From an uncultured Altererythrobacter sp. (GTDB taxonomy: Bacteria > Pseudomonadota > Alphaproteobacteria > Sphingomonadales > Sphingomonadaceae): a DNA stretch of 64,000 bases. The notes beneath the pieces are model-generated. The model saw nothing but the letters and a program-made list of their open reading frames with translations, ran no database searches and was not told the DNA's origin. Position 1 is the stretch's first letter; each line of letters begins with the position of its first letter. Made by a program: the position numbers and the translations under genes. Below are positions 16,948 to 25,787 of the stretch, in pieces. Where the stretch lies: positions 434,001 to 498,000 of the forward strand of contig CANLLZ010000001.1 in the NCBI GenBank assembly GCA_947492235.1. Reading direction: 5' to 3'.

Positions 16948-17273
16948 CCCGCGCCCTGCTGGGGGCGGGCGCCGCGTTCGTCCTCGCGAGCTGCGCGCAA
17001 ATTGCCCAAAGCCGCGTTGAAAGCGCGCTGGTCGATAATGGTGTGGCCGAAGGCACCGCAGCCTGCATGGCCGAGCGGATGGTTGACCGGCTGACTATCG
17101 AGCAACTCAAGAAGCTGGAGGCGCTTGCCCCGCAGGATGGCGAAGCGAAACGCCCGACCGGCGTGCGCGATTTTCTGCGCCGGTTGAACCGCGTCGGCGA
17201 TGCGGAGGTGGTTGCGGTGACGGGCTCGTCGGCGGCGCTGTGTGCAGCGGGCGTGGCGAACGAGGCCCGGTAG
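16944..17273 (+). CDS. Small predicted lipoprotein after pntB
   Basis: 109 residues. The TTG start overlaps the pntB stop (TTGA). MTRALLGAGAAFVLASCAQI has a lipobox LASC (Cys17). The rest is helical with MAERMVDRLTIEQLKKLEAL and GVRDFLRRLNRVGDAEV. No family recognised. It is the second lipoprotein gene tied to this transhydrogenase operon. Confidence 0.65.
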   Translation: MTRALLGAGAAFVLASCAQIAQSRVESALVDNGVAEGTAACMAERMVDRLTIEQLKKLEALAPQDGEAKRPTGVRDFLRRLNRVGDAEVVAVTGSSAALCAAGVANEAR

Positions 17274-17540
17274 CGAGGATGTTCGCGCAGAGACGCAGAG
17301 GGCGCAGAGGGGGCGTTCACAGAGGCACAGAGGCACAGAGGCACAGAAGAGGAGTCTCGTGCGGCGAAGCCGCTTACAGACGATGCTGTCGCCTATGCCA
17401 TGAGGTTAGCTATTCGAAAGCGGCTTCGCCGCAGACACAACCCCTCCGTGCCTCTGTGCCTCCGTGAGCGAAATTCCCTAGCGCCGCTCTTGCAAAAGCG
17501 GCCTCCACAGGCTGTATGCAACGCAGGGAGGATGGGAATT
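17274..17540. repeat. Nested inverted-repeat element between pntB lipoprotein and beta-helix gene
   Basis: The 267-base gap holds a repeat element. Its left flank has tandem purine-rich words (cgcagagacgcagagg near 17285, then cacagaggcacagag repeated at about 17319-17345). The right flank has the inverted words cctccgtgcctctgtgcctc (from 17444). Between them lies a perfect 15-base inverted repeat, gcggcgaagccgctt at 17361-17375 and aagcggcttcgccgc at 17418-17432. I see no gene inside. It resembles a non-autonomous repeat that spreads in such genomes. The beta-helix ribosome binding site (gggagg) lies at its right end. Confidence 0.6.
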
Positions 17541-18746
17541 ATGACGAAGCTGTTGCTGGCCGCATCTGCGCTGGTTTTTGCCGCGCCGGCCTGGGCGGAG
17601 ATACACGAGGTCGAGCCGGGCGAGGGCGCGCAAGAGCGGCTGCAGGAGGCGTTGATCCTTGCCGAGCCGGGCGACGAAGTGGTGCTTGGCGCGGGCCGCT
17701 TCGTGCTGACCGACGGGATCAGTCTAGATGTCGATGATGTGACCGTGCGCGGGGCGGGGATGGATGCCACCGTCCTTGATTTCACGACGCAGGCGGGGGC
17801 CGGGGAGGGCTTTCTGATCACCAGCGACGATGTGACTTTGCGCGATTTCGCGGTCGAGAACCCGAAGGGCGACGGGATCAAATCCAAGGCTGCCGACAAT
17901 ATCGTATTCTACCGCCTGCGCGTGACATGGACCGAAGGGCCCAAAGCCACCAATGGCGCATACGGCGTCTATCCGGTTGAGGGGACCGGCGTGCTGATAG
18001 ACAGTGTTGTCGTCTCCGGCGCGTCCGATGCGGGGGTGTATGTCGGCCAGAGCAAGGATATCACGGTCCGCAATTCGATTGCGCAGTACAATGTGGCCGG
18101 GATCGAGATCGAGAACAGTCGCAACGCGATCGTCGAGAACAACATGACGCTGCACAATACCGGCGGAATTCTGGTGTTCGACCTGCCCGATTTGCCGGTG
18201 ATGGGCGGCGGCGATGTAATTGTGCGCAATAATCTGGTGACCACCAACAACACTCCGAATTTCGCGCCCGCGGGCAACATCGTGGCCGGGATTCCCAAGG
18301 GCACCGGCGTGATGGTGATGGCCAACGATAATGTGCTGATCGAAAACAATCTGATCGCGGAAAACGACACCGCGCAGGTGATGGTGATTGCCTATTCGCA
18401 AACCTTCACCGATGCGCGCTACGATCCCTATCCGCGCAATGTGTTGATTGGGGAGAATCTCTACACCGGCGGCGGGGGCGATCCGTATCTGCCCGGCGCA
18501 GAAATGCTGCTGGCGGCATTTGGCGGATCGCTTCCGGATGTGCTGTGGGACGGTTTGGCGAAAGAGGGGACGCCGGCTCTGTTTGCTGTCGAAGGCACAC
18601 GCGGGTGGTCGCTCAATCTGCCGGTGCAGGGGCAGGGTGTGGCCAATGCGCAGCCCGGACCGATGGTGGTCGATACGCCCGCTTCGCTTATTCTGGACCA
18701 GGTCACCGGAGCCCCTGCTGAGCTGGCGGCGCGGATCGCGGGATGA
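17541..18746 (+). CDS. Secreted parallel beta-helix protein (partner of SO2930-type cytochrome)
   Basis: 401 residues from ATG 17541 with signal peptide MTKLLLAASALVFAAPAWA. The mature protein is made of short repeats of about 20-25 residues with periodic Asn/Val/Ile (VRNSIAQYNVAGIEIENSRN, IVENNMTLHNTGGI, VRNNLVTTNN, IENNLIAEND), a right-handed parallel beta-helix as in pectate lyase-like proteins. I recall that this family is usually encoded next to the SO2930-type diheme cytochrome. That gene starts here at the overlapping ATGA. The role is unknown; a periplasmic or surface polysaccharide-binding function is only an inference from the fold. An ATG nine bases earlier is possible. Confidence 0.85.
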   Translation: MTKLLLAASALVFAAPAWAEIHEVEPGEGAQERLQEALILAEPGDEVVLGAGRFVLTDGISLDVDDVTVRGAGMDATVLDFTTQAGAGEGFLITSDDVTLRDFAVENPKGDGIKSKAADNIVFYRLRVTWTEGPKATNGAYGVYPVEGTGVLIDSVVVSGASDAGVYVGQSKDITVRNSIAQYNVAGIEIENSRNAIVENNMTLHNTGGILVFDLPDLPVMGGGDVIVRNNLVTTNNTPNFAPAGNIVAGIPKGTGVMVMANDNVLIENNLIAENDTAQVMVIAYSQTFTDARYDPYPRNVLIGENLYTGGGGDPYLPGAEMLLAAFGGSLPDVLWDGLAKEGTPALFAVEGTRGWSLNLPVQGQGVANAQPGPMVVDTPASLILDQVTGAPAELAARIAG

Positions 18747-19774
18747 TGTCGCATGTCGGCCTGTTGGGAGCAGCGGCGCTGGCGCTGTCGGCGGTCACGC
18801 TGTCGGGTGTGATTGCAGCCAAGGATGCCGAGCCATTGCAGGTCAGCGATGCGGCTGTTGCGACCCAGAAATTCCCGCGCGCCTTGTCCGAATTCGGCTT
18901 CTTCAGCGATGCTGCGGGGCAGGTTCCGGTGCCGGGCGTGGTTCCCTATCAGCTCAGGACGCCGTTGTACTCGGACGGCGCGGACAAATTGCGGTTCGTC
19001 TATATTCCCGGCGGAGCATCGGCTGTCGCTGCGGACGAGAACGAGGTGCTATCCTTCCCGGTCGGCAGCGCGCTGATCAAGACCTTTGCCTTTGGCGAAG
19101 GAGCGGACCGGCGGCTGATCGAAACCCGCGTTCTGCTCCACCGCGCCGATGGCTGGCTGGCGCTGCCCTATCGCTGGAACGCGGAGCAGACCGATGCAAA
19201 GCTCGCGCTGGCAGGCGGCAGGCTGGACCTGACGACCCCTGCGGGGGAGGCGATCAGCTACCGCATTCCGAACAAGAACCAGTGCAAGGAATGCCACGGG
19301 GTGGAGGGTGCGGTGGTGCCCATCGGCCCCAAGGCGCGCAATTTGTCGCATGACTGGCTGACCCGGCAGGTGGCGCATGGGCGGCTGGACAGTGTGCCCG
19401 CCAATGCCGGCACCATGCCGCATTGGGGCGCGGGCGATGCTGCAGAGGCCGAGGCGGCGGCGCGGGCCTATCTCGATGTGAACTGCGCGCATTGTCACCG
19501 GCCCGGGGCCACCGCATCGAACAGCGGGCTGGACCTGCGGTGGGAGCAGGGCGACCCGATGAAGCTGGGCATCATGAAGCGGCCCGTAGCCGCAGGACGC
19601 GGCTCTGGTGGACTGGATTTCGACGTGGTACCGGGGCAGCCGGACCAGTCGATCCTGCTTCACCGGATGAAGAGCGCGGAACCCGGCGTTGCGATGCCCG
19701 AACTGGGCCGAGCGACGATCGATCCGGAAGGCGTTGCAGCGGTCGAGCGCTGGATCGTGGAACTGGGCCAGTAA
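18743..19774 (+). CDS. SO2930 family diheme c-type cytochrome
   Basis: 343 residues. An N-terminal hydrophobic signal (GLLGAAALALSAVTLSGVIAA) is followed by a periplasmic protein with two heme c sites: C181-KE-CH185 (CKECHG) and C248-AH-CH252 (CAHCHR). FSDAAGQVPVPGVVPYQLRT and the LYSDGADKLRFVYIP segment are typical of this family. It carries electrons in the periplasm; the partner oxidase or dehydrogenase is unknown. The start overlaps the beta-helix stop, so the two proteins are coupled. Confidence 0.9.
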   Translation: MMSHVGLLGAAALALSAVTLSGVIAAKDAEPLQVSDAAVATQKFPRALSEFGFFSDAAGQVPVPGVVPYQLRTPLYSDGADKLRFVYIPGGASAVAADENEVLSFPVGSALIKTFAFGEGADRRLIETRVLLHRADGWLALPYRWNAEQTDAKLALAGGRLDLTTPAGEAISYRIPNKNQCKECHGVEGAVVPIGPKARNLSHDWLTRQVAHGRLDSVPANAGTMPHWGAGDAAEAEAAARAYLDVNCAHCHRPGATASNSGLDLRWEQGDPMKLGIMKRPVAAGRGSGGLDFDVVPGQPDQSILLHRMKSAEPGVAMPELGRATIDPEGVAAVERWIVELGQ

Positions 19775-19798
19775 AGCACGCCAACAGGGGCAATCGCC

Positions 19799-20782
19799 AT
19801 GAAGAGATTTCTGAAGGTTCTGGCCGTTCTGGCTGTCCTGCTCGGTGTGCTGTTTCTGGTATTCCGCACGCCGGATACCGACGCGGCCGAGATGCGTGCG
19901 AAATACGGGGGCGAGGCTTCGCAATTTGTCGAGCTGCGCGGTGGGCAGACTTTCCATTTGCGCGATGAAGGTCCGCGCGATGCGCCGGTCGTAATGCTGA
20001 TCCACGGGGCCAATAGCAGCCTGCATACATGGGATGTGTGGACGGACCAGCTGAGTGATACCTACCGCGTGGTGCGCTTCGATACGACCGGTCACGGGCT
20101 GACCGGACCCGCTGCCGACGGCGACTATACCAAGGCGCGCTATGTGGCGGATATCGGTGCCATTGCCGATCATCTCGGGCTCGACACCTTTGTGATCGCG
20201 GGCAATTCCATGGGCGGCTGGATGGCGACATCCTATGCCATTGCGCATCCCGAGCGGGTCAGCGGCCTCGCCTTGCTCAACGCCAGCGGTGCGCCGCGTA
20301 TCGATGGCGAGGGGCAATTGTATCTGGGCGCGATCCTCGCCTCGATCCCCGGCGTGAACAATCTGATGACCTCCATCACGCCGCGCAGTCTGGTCAAATC
20401 CAGCTATGAAGGCGCGGTGGCCGATCCGGCCGTAATTACTGAGGAGAAGGTCGATCGCTACTGGGAATTGCTGCGCTATCCCGGCAACCGGCAGGCTGTG
20501 CTGGATCGCAGTAATACGCCGCGCGGCGGGCCGTTCGACACCGGCGATATTGCCGCGCTGACCATGCCCGCGCTGGTGATGTGGGGGGATGAGGACAAGG
20601 TCACTCCGCCAAGCGGCGCCGACTGGTATGAGGAGCATCTGCCGAACGACCGCGCGATTCGCTATCCGAACGTGGCCCATGTGCCGATGGAAGAGATCCC
20701 GGAGCGCTCGGCAGCCGATTTGCGCGGCTGGATCGAGGATGCGGTGGTGGAGCCTGCCACCGAGGCGGTTGACACTCCCTAG
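19799..20782 (+). CDS. Alpha/beta hydrolase, membrane-anchored
   Basis: 327 residues. An N-terminal helix (FLKVLAVLAVLLGVLFLVF) anchors or exports the protein. The hydrolase core shows LIHGANSS (oxyanion region), TTGHGLTG, the nucleophile elbow GNSMGG (Ser137), WGDEDKVTP (Asp) and NVAHVPMEE (His), so the catalytic triad is complete. Specificity is not readable. It follows the diheme cytochrome gene by 24 bases on the same strand. Confidence 0.87.
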   Translation: MKRFLKVLAVLAVLLGVLFLVFRTPDTDAAEMRAKYGGEASQFVELRGGQTFHLRDEGPRDAPVVMLIHGANSSLHTWDVWTDQLSDTYRVVRFDTTGHGLTGPAADGDYTKARYVADIGAIADHLGLDTFVIAGNSMGGWMATSYAIAHPERVSGLALLNASGAPRIDGEGQLYLGAILASIPGVNNLMTSITPRSLVKSSYEGAVADPAVITEEKVDRYWELLRYPGNRQAVLDRSNTPRGGPFDTGDIAALTMPALVMWGDEDKVTPPSGADWYEEHLPNDRAIRYPNVAHVPMEEIPERSAADLRGWIEDAVVEPATEAVDTP

Positions 20783-20857
20783 CGATGCGGCGAGCACTGC
20801 CGCTTCAACCCTGCGCGCCGATCAGGCCCTTGCAGGGGATATCAGGAGCGTTGTGCA

Positions 20858-21562
20858 TTGCGTAAACTGGGCATGATCGGGGGGATGAGCTGGGTCTCCA
20901 CCGGAATGTATTATCGCTGGATCAATCGCGGCGTTCAGCGGCGGGCGGAGCCGATGGCGAGTGCTCCGCTGCTGATTGAAAGCCTGGATTTCCGCCCGCT
21001 CTTCGGGCTCGACGATGAAGCCGATTGGGACCGCGCGGGCGATGTGCTGGTCGAAAGCGCCAAACGGATGGAGGACGCCGGGGCCGGCGCGCTGATGATC
21101 TGCGCCAACTCCATGCACCGGCTGTATGACCGCGTGGCCGAGGCGATCGGCATCGACGTGCTGCATATCGCGGATTGCGTTGGCGCGAAAATGGCGAAAG
21201 AAGGCGCAACCGAAGCGGCCGCCCTGATCGGTACGCGCAATGTGATGACCGAAAGCTTCTATCGCCGGCGGCTGGTCGCCCACGGGATCGATCTGATGCC
21301 GCCGGACATGGCGCAGGTTGGCGAAGTGAACCGCATCATTTACGAAGAACTGATGGCCGGCGTGGGCACGCGGTCCTCCCAGCGGTTTTTCAAGACGATG
21401 ATCACCCGGATGGAACAGAGTGGCGCGAAGGCGGTGATCTCCGCCTGTACGGAACTCGACATGGTGATCGATGTCGATGCCAATGTGCTGCCGATTTTCG
21501 ATTCCGCGCGCATTCATTGTGATGCCGCGGTGGACTGGATCATGGGCGACACCGAAGGCTAG
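20858..21562 (+). CDS. Aspartate/glutamate racemase family protein
   Basis: 234 residues with a TTG start (MRKLGMIGGMSWVSTGMYYR) supported by aggag eight to nine bases upstream. Both catalytic cysteines of PLP-independent racemases are present: Cys82 in ICANSMHR and Cys197 in SACTEL. The IGGMSW and ESLDF segments match the YgeA/aspartate racemase group. It probably racemises an acidic amino acid for cell-wall or free D-amino acid pools. No peptidoglycan gene is adjacent. Confidence 0.88.
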   Translation: MRKLGMIGGMSWVSTGMYYRWINRGVQRRAEPMASAPLLIESLDFRPLFGLDDEADWDRAGDVLVESAKRMEDAGAGALMICANSMHRLYDRVAEAIGIDVLHIADCVGAKMAKEGATEAAALIGTRNVMTESFYRRRLVAHGIDLMPPDMAQVGEVNRIIYEELMAGVGTRSSQRFFKTMITRMEQSGAKAVISACTELDMVIDVDANVLPIFDSARIHCDAAVDWIMGDTEG

Positions 21563-21672
21563 TTCGCCCTGCACAGACTGGCACACGCCCACGCCGCCTT
21601 GTCTGACTTGTCGCGGTGTTGCCCGATTGTTCCCGTTGTCGCAGCCGGGCGCTGCGCCTATCCGCAGGCGCG

Positions 21673-22833
21673 ATGCCGCGTTCCCCCCTTGCTGCCGATC
21701 CGCTTCGTTCTCGCGGGCGTGAGTTCTCCGCCGGAGGCGAGGAAACGCGCGGGCCGCGCAGCGCATTCCAGCGCGACCGCGACCGTATCATTCACTCCAT
21801 CGCTTTCCGCCGGTTGCGCGGGAAGACGCAGGTCTTTGTCGCTCCCGATGGCGACCATTATCGCACCCGTCTGACGCACAGTCTGGAAGTCGCACAGATC
21901 GGGCGGACGATTGCCCGCGCACTGGGGCTCGACGAGGACCTGACCGAGGCGCTGTGTCTGGCGCACGATATCGGTCACCCGCCGTTTGGCCATGCAGGGG
22001 AGAAGGCTCTGGACGATGCGCTGCAGCGTCACGGCGGCTTCGATCACAATGCCCAGACCCTGCGCACGCTGATGCGGCTGGAAAGCCCCTATTGCACCCA
22101 TGTCGGCCTCAATCTCAGCTGGGAAATGCTGGAGGGGCTGGCCAAGCATAATGGACCAGTGACCGCGCCGCACTGGGCACTGGCAGAGCTGGACCGCGAC
22201 TATCCGCTGGATCTGGCGGCATGGCCCAGTCTGGAAGCGCAAGTCGCGGCGGTGGCCGACGACATCGCCTATGACAATCACGATATCGATGACGGTCTGC
22301 GGGCAGGCTTTCTCAAACTGGACGATTTGCTGGAGCTCGATTTCGTCGCCGATCTGTGGCGCGCGATCGAGCAGCGCTATCCCGATGCGCGTCAGGAAAC
22401 GCGGCTGCGCGAATTGGTGCGCGACCAGATCGGGGTGATGGTCAATGATGTTATCGCCACCGCGCGGGAGCGGATGAGGGGGATTTCCTCGCGCGAGGAG
22501 GTCGCTTCTTATCAGGGACCTGTGGCGGGTTTTTCCGACACGATGTTCGAGCGCGAGCGGCGTCTCAAAACCTTCATGTATGACCGGCTGTATCTGCATT
22601 CCGATCAGACACAGACGGCGGGCCGCGCGCAAAGCGTCGTTGCGAAACTCTACGCTGCCTACGAGCAGGAGCCTGATCTGATGGGCGGGCGCTGGGCCGC
22701 TCAGCTGCCGGCGCAGGAGCCGGAGCGCAGCCGCCATATAGTGGACTATATCGCCGGGATGACCGATAGTTATGCCATGGCGCAGCACGCAAAGATCTAC
22801 GGCACAGTGCCGGAGGGCCTCAGCAATGTCTGA
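21673..22833 (+). CDS. dgt: Deoxyguanosinetriphosphate triphosphohydrolase-like protein (dNTPase)
   Basis: 386 residues from ATG 21673. HD-domain residues are [13 protein letters not shown] (His69), [14 protein letters not shown] (His98-Asp99, then His103/His107) and [15 protein letters not shown] (Asp). The order and the [10 protein letters not shown] motif match alphaproteobacterial type-2 Dgt, which hydrolyses dNTPs to nucleosides and triphosphate. Frame is open 19 codons further upstream, without features of a domain. Its stop lies eight bases inside the next gene. Confidence 0.92.
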   Translation: MPRSPLAADPLRSRGREFSAGGEETRGPRSAFQRDRDRIIHSIAFRRLRGKTQVFVAPDGDHYRTRLTHSLEVAQIGRTIARALGLDEDLTEALCLAHDIGHPPFGHAGEKALDDALQRHGGFDHNAQTLRTLMRLESPYCTHVGLNLSWEMLEGLAKHNGPVTAPHWALAELDRDYPLDLAAWPSLEAQVAAVADDIAYDNHDIDDGLRAGFLKLDDLLELDFVADLWRAIEQRYPDARQETRLRELVRDQIGVMVNDVIATARERMRGISSREEVASYQGPVAGFSDTMFERERRLKTFMYDRLYLHSDQTQTAGRAQSVVAKLYAAYEQEPDLMGGRWAAQLPAQEPERSRHIVDYIAGMTDSYAMAQHAKIYGTVPEGLSNV

Positions 22834-23518
22834 GGTTACGCGGATTGCTCTGGTGGGTGCCACGGGGCTTGTCGGGCGCGCGGTCATGGAGGCCTGCGTC
22901 GGGCGCGAGGATGTGCGACTGGTGGCGCTTTCCCGGCGCGAAGCCCCCATCCCCAAGGGTGCGCGGATGGAGATGTTTGTCGCCGATCCGGCCAATTGGG
23001 GCGATGTCTTGCAGGATTTGCGGCCCGAAGTGCTGGTGAGCGCGCTGGGCACCACCATCCGCAAGGTCGGCGGGGACAAAGATGCCTTTCGCGCGGTGGA
23101 TTACGATCTGGTCGTCGAGACAGCGCGCATGGCGCATGAAGCGGGCGTGGACCGGATGATTTCCGTTAGTTCAATCGGAGCCGATCCACATTCGGACAAT
23201 TTCTATCTCAAGACCAAGGGCGAGGTCGAGAAGGCGCTGATGAAGGCCGGTTTCAAGCGGCTCGACATCTTGCGGCCCGGCCTGCTGCGCGGCACCCGCA
23301 CCGCCGATCTGCGCCCGCTGGAAGGGCTGGGGCGCATGGCAAGCCCGGCGATGGATCTGTTGCTGCGCGGAAAATACACCAAGTACCGCTCCGTTCATGC
23401 CAGCCTGATGGCCGAGGCAATTCTGGCCCTCGCCATGCGCAAGCAGCAGGGCAAGTTCGTCCATGAGCATGAGGGGCTGCACCGCGCGGCCAAGCTGTTG
23501 CCGGCTCTGGAAGGGTGA
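22826..23518 (+). CDS. NAD(P)-binding (atypical SDR) protein
   Basis: 230 residues from ATG 22826, overlapping dgt by eight bases. It begins [20 protein letters not shown], a GxxGxxG Rossmann motif. [13 protein letters not shown] and [13 protein letters not shown] follow, as in the HTATIP2/YbjT-like NAD(P)-binding family. The C-terminal part has RPGLLRGTR and [13 protein letters not shown]. There is no classical SDR Tyr-x-x-x-Lys. The function is unknown. Confidence 0.83.
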   Translation: MSEVTRIALVGATGLVGRAVMEACVGREDVRLVALSRREAPIPKGARMEMFVADPANWGDVLQDLRPEVLVSALGTTIRKVGGDKDAFRAVDYDLVVETARMAHEAGVDRMISVSSIGADPHSDNFYLKTKGEVEKALMKAGFKRLDILRPGLLRGTRTADLRPLEGLGRMASPAMDLLLRGKYTKYRSVHASLMAEAILALAMRKQQGKFVHEHEGLHRAAKLLPALEG

Positions 23519-23540
23519 AAGCCCAGCCGGTTAGCGCGCT

Positions 23541-23777
23541 ATGCTCGAATTCTTCCATGGTCTGATTTTTGCCAGCGACGCGGCGCTGGTGGCGCTGGCT
23601 GGCGGTGCATTTCTGGTGCTCGCGGTGGTGGCCTTGCTCGCCGAGCGCTGGCGCAATGCCCGGGTCCGGATCGACCGGATCGGCTGGGTCCCGTGGACCG
23701 GCGTCTTCCTGTTTTCAGCCGTGATCGGAGCAGGGCTGATGGCGCTGGCAATCCCGGCGTTGCTCAAAGGGGGATGA
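23541..23777 (+). CDS. Small hypothetical membrane protein
   Basis: 78 residues with two predicted helices (DAALVALAGGAFLVLAVVAL and WTGVFLFSAVIGAGLMALAI) and a basic loop (ERWRNARVRIDRIGW) between them. It starts 22 bases after the NAD(P)-binding gene and is likely the last gene of the dgt unit. No family recognised. Confidence 0.65.
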   Translation: MLEFFHGLIFASDAALVALAGGAFLVLAVVALLAERWRNARVRIDRIGWVPWTGVFLFSAVIGAGLMALAIPALLKGG

Positions 23778-24042
23778 AGTTGGTGCGGTGGGGGAGGAAT
23801 GTTTGTTTTCTGCACCCCATCCGGGGTGCAATCTCCTCGCTCATGCGACCTGAAGGTCGCGTCGCTGCGGGCGGCCAGTCGGCCTTGCGGGGCCTGGCGG
23901 CCCCGAACCATTCCAGGCAATTAGATTTGTAATCGGTTTCGGTCCGCAACCAGCGGACCCAAAGGGCGACCGCCCGCCGGCCGGTAAGGCCGGAGCCATG
24001 CGAGCCGGATGGCTCGCGCCCGGCGCTTGAGGGTCGCTTGCC
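23778..24042. other. Hairpin-rich convergent gap
   Basis: 265 bases between a plus-strand gene and the end of cpaF, with no convincing gene. It carries a series of short perfect hairpins: tgcaccccatccggggtgca at 23811-23830, gcgacctgaaggtcgc at 23845-23860, ggtccgcaaccagcggacc at 23941-23959, gagccat..atggctc at 23993-24015, and gcttgccctacaggcaagc at 24036-24054, which spans the cpaF stop. Some may end transcription of the two convergent units, though none has a U run. The density suggests a repeat element. Confidence 0.55.
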
Positions 24043-25563
24043 CTACAGGCAAGCCTCAAGATACGCCTGATCGAAACCGAACTGGCGCGCTTTTTCCAGC
24101 GTGTAAGGGCGCAGGCCGCTGGCGCGGAACTCGCCGATGATCTTGCCGTCTTCGCTCTCGTCCAGATATTCGAACTTGAACAGATTCTGCGTCACGATCA
24201 CGTCGCCTTCCATGCCGATCACTTCGGTGATGTCGGTCGTGCGGCGCGAACCGTCGCGCAGACGTTTCACCTGCACGATAATGTCCACCGATTCAGCGAT
24301 CTGGCGCGAAATGGCTTCTTTCGGGATCTTGATGTCGCCCATCAGGATCATGTTTTCCATACGGCCCAGGCACTCGCGCGGGCTGTTGGCGTGGAGCGTA
24401 CACATCGAACCATCGTGGCCCGTGTTCATGGCGGCGAGAAGGTCGAAACATTCCGCGCCGCGAATCTCACCCAGGATGATGCGGTCAGGACGCATACGCA
24501 GGGCGTTCTTCACGAGGTCGCCGATGGTAATCGCGCCTTGGCCCTCAAGGTTCGGCGGACGCGTTTCAAGCGGCAGCCAGTGCGGCTGCTGCAGACGCAA
24601 TTCGGCGGCGTCCTCGATGGTCAGCACGCGCTCGCCCGGGTCGATCATTTTCGACAGGGCATTGAGCATGGTGGTTTTACCCGAACCCGTACCGCCGGAA
24701 ATCACGATGTTCATCCGGCATGCGCCCGCGATTTTGAGCGCGGTGCACATCTTGTCGCTCATCGAACCAAAGTCCTTGAGCATGTCGAGGGTGATGGGCT
24801 TCTCGGAGAACTTACGAATGGAAAGCGCCGTACCGCGCAGCGATAGCGGTGGCACGATGACGTTCACACGGCTGCCGTCCTTGAGACGGGCGTCGGCCAG
24901 CGGCGTGGTCTGGTCGACGCGGCGGCCGACCTGGTTCACGATGCGCTGGGCGATCTGGAACAGATGCTGCTCGTCGCGGAAGCGGATCGGTGCGATGACC
25001 AGCTTACCGCCTTTTTCAATGTAGGTCTGGTCGGGGCCGTTGACCATGATGTCCGATACGTCGGGGTCGTTCAGCAGTTCTTCCAGCGGGCCGAAGCCCA
25101 GAAGCTCGTCGATCAGGACTTTTTCCAGCGCGAATTGCTCGCGGCGGTTCAGCGTGACCTTCAACTCGGCCAGCACCTCCATGATGATCGGGCGGAATTC
25201 TTCCGAGAGTTCTTCTTTGGAAAGCGTAGAGGCCGCTTCCGGATCGACGCGTTCGAGCAGGCGGGGAAGCACCTGTTCCTTGATCTTGTGGACGCTGGCT
25301 TCGAATCCGCCAACTTCCTGCTTCTCGTGGATCGCATTGGCGCGGTCCGCAAGGCGGGTCATTGCGTCGTCTTTGTTCGGCTGCGCGCCAGCGACATCCA
25401 TCGCTTCTGCGGCGTCTTCGCCGGGCAGAGGAGGGAACTGTTCACCGCCCGGTGGGGGTGCCTTGTCAGCTGGAGCCGCTGCCTCGCCGCCCTTCATCGG
25501 GCGGGCAACACCGAAGGATGAGCGTCCGCCGCCGGGTCCATTCTTGCGTCCAAATGCGCTCAT
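24043..25563 (-). CDS. cpaF: CpaF/TadA-type secretion ATPase
   Basis: 506 residues. A Pro/Gly-rich N-terminal tail (1-65) is followed by the N-terminal CpaF domain (FGPLEELLNDPDVSDIMVNG) and the ATPase core: Walker A SGGTGSGKTTML at 289-300, IEDAAELRL (Asp box), GEIRGAECFDLLAAMNTGHDG (Walker B and His box). This is the hexameric motor of tight-adherence (Flp) pili, acting at the inner membrane. In most genomes it sits in a cpa/tad cluster, but no other pilus gene is in this window, so it is an isolated copy here. It is divergent from the DMT transporter, with 224 bases between starts. Confidence 0.93.
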   Translation of the reverse strand: MSAFGRKNGPGGGRSSFGVARPMKGGEAAAPADKAPPPGGEQFPPLPGEDAAEAMDVAGAQPNKDDAMTRLADRANAIHEKQEVGGFEASVHKIKEQVLPRLLERVDPEAASTLSKEELSEEFRPIIMEVLAELKVTLNRREQFALEKVLIDELLGFGPLEELLNDPDVSDIMVNGPDQTYIEKGGKLVIAPIRFRDEQHLFQIAQRIVNQVGRRVDQTTPLADARLKDGSRVNVIVPPLSLRGTALSIRKFSEKPITLDMLKDFGSMSDKMCTALKIAGACRMNIVISGGTGSGKTTMLNALSKMIDPGERVLTIEDAAELRLQQPHWLPLETRPPNLEGQGAITIGDLVKNALRMRPDRIILGEIRGAECFDLLAAMNTGHDGSMCTLHANSPRECLGRMENMILMGDIKIPKEAISRQIAESVDIIVQVKRLRDGSRRTTDITEVIGMEGDVIVTQNLFKFEYLDESEDGKIIGEFRASGLRPYTLEKARQFGFDQAYLEACL

Positions 25564-25787
25564 CGTTCCAATTCCCTCGGAGGTAATCCGTTATTGTTGT
25601 TGCCGGCCCGTCTGCGCACCCATCTGACAACAGGGCGAAGAAGGCCTTCTGGAAAATGGTGAATAGGCAGGAAACCTTATTTTTTTCCTAAATGCGCGGG
25701 GCCCGGTTGGTTTCGGTATTGGACGTGAGGGTGCGAGGCGGGTTAGGGGCGCGCGCCGACTGATGAATTTTGAGGAGAAACCGGGCC

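Noticed and set aside
17311-17345. Tandem cacagaggcacagagg words as a possible CRISPR or microsatellite
   Set aside because: The units are about eight to ten bases with no spacers, and they are mirrored by inverted words near 17444, so an inverted-repeat element fits better.
23924-23934. gatttgtaatc, identical to the anticodon arm of tRNA-Thr(TGT)
   Set aside because: No D-arm, T-arm or acceptor stem can be formed around it, so it is not a tRNA and there is no sign of an att site.
24043-25563. VirB11-type ATPase of a type IV secretion system
   Set aside because: Length, N-terminal domain and the FGPLEELL / NTGHDGSMCTLHANS segments fit CpaF/TadA, and no vir genes are nearby.
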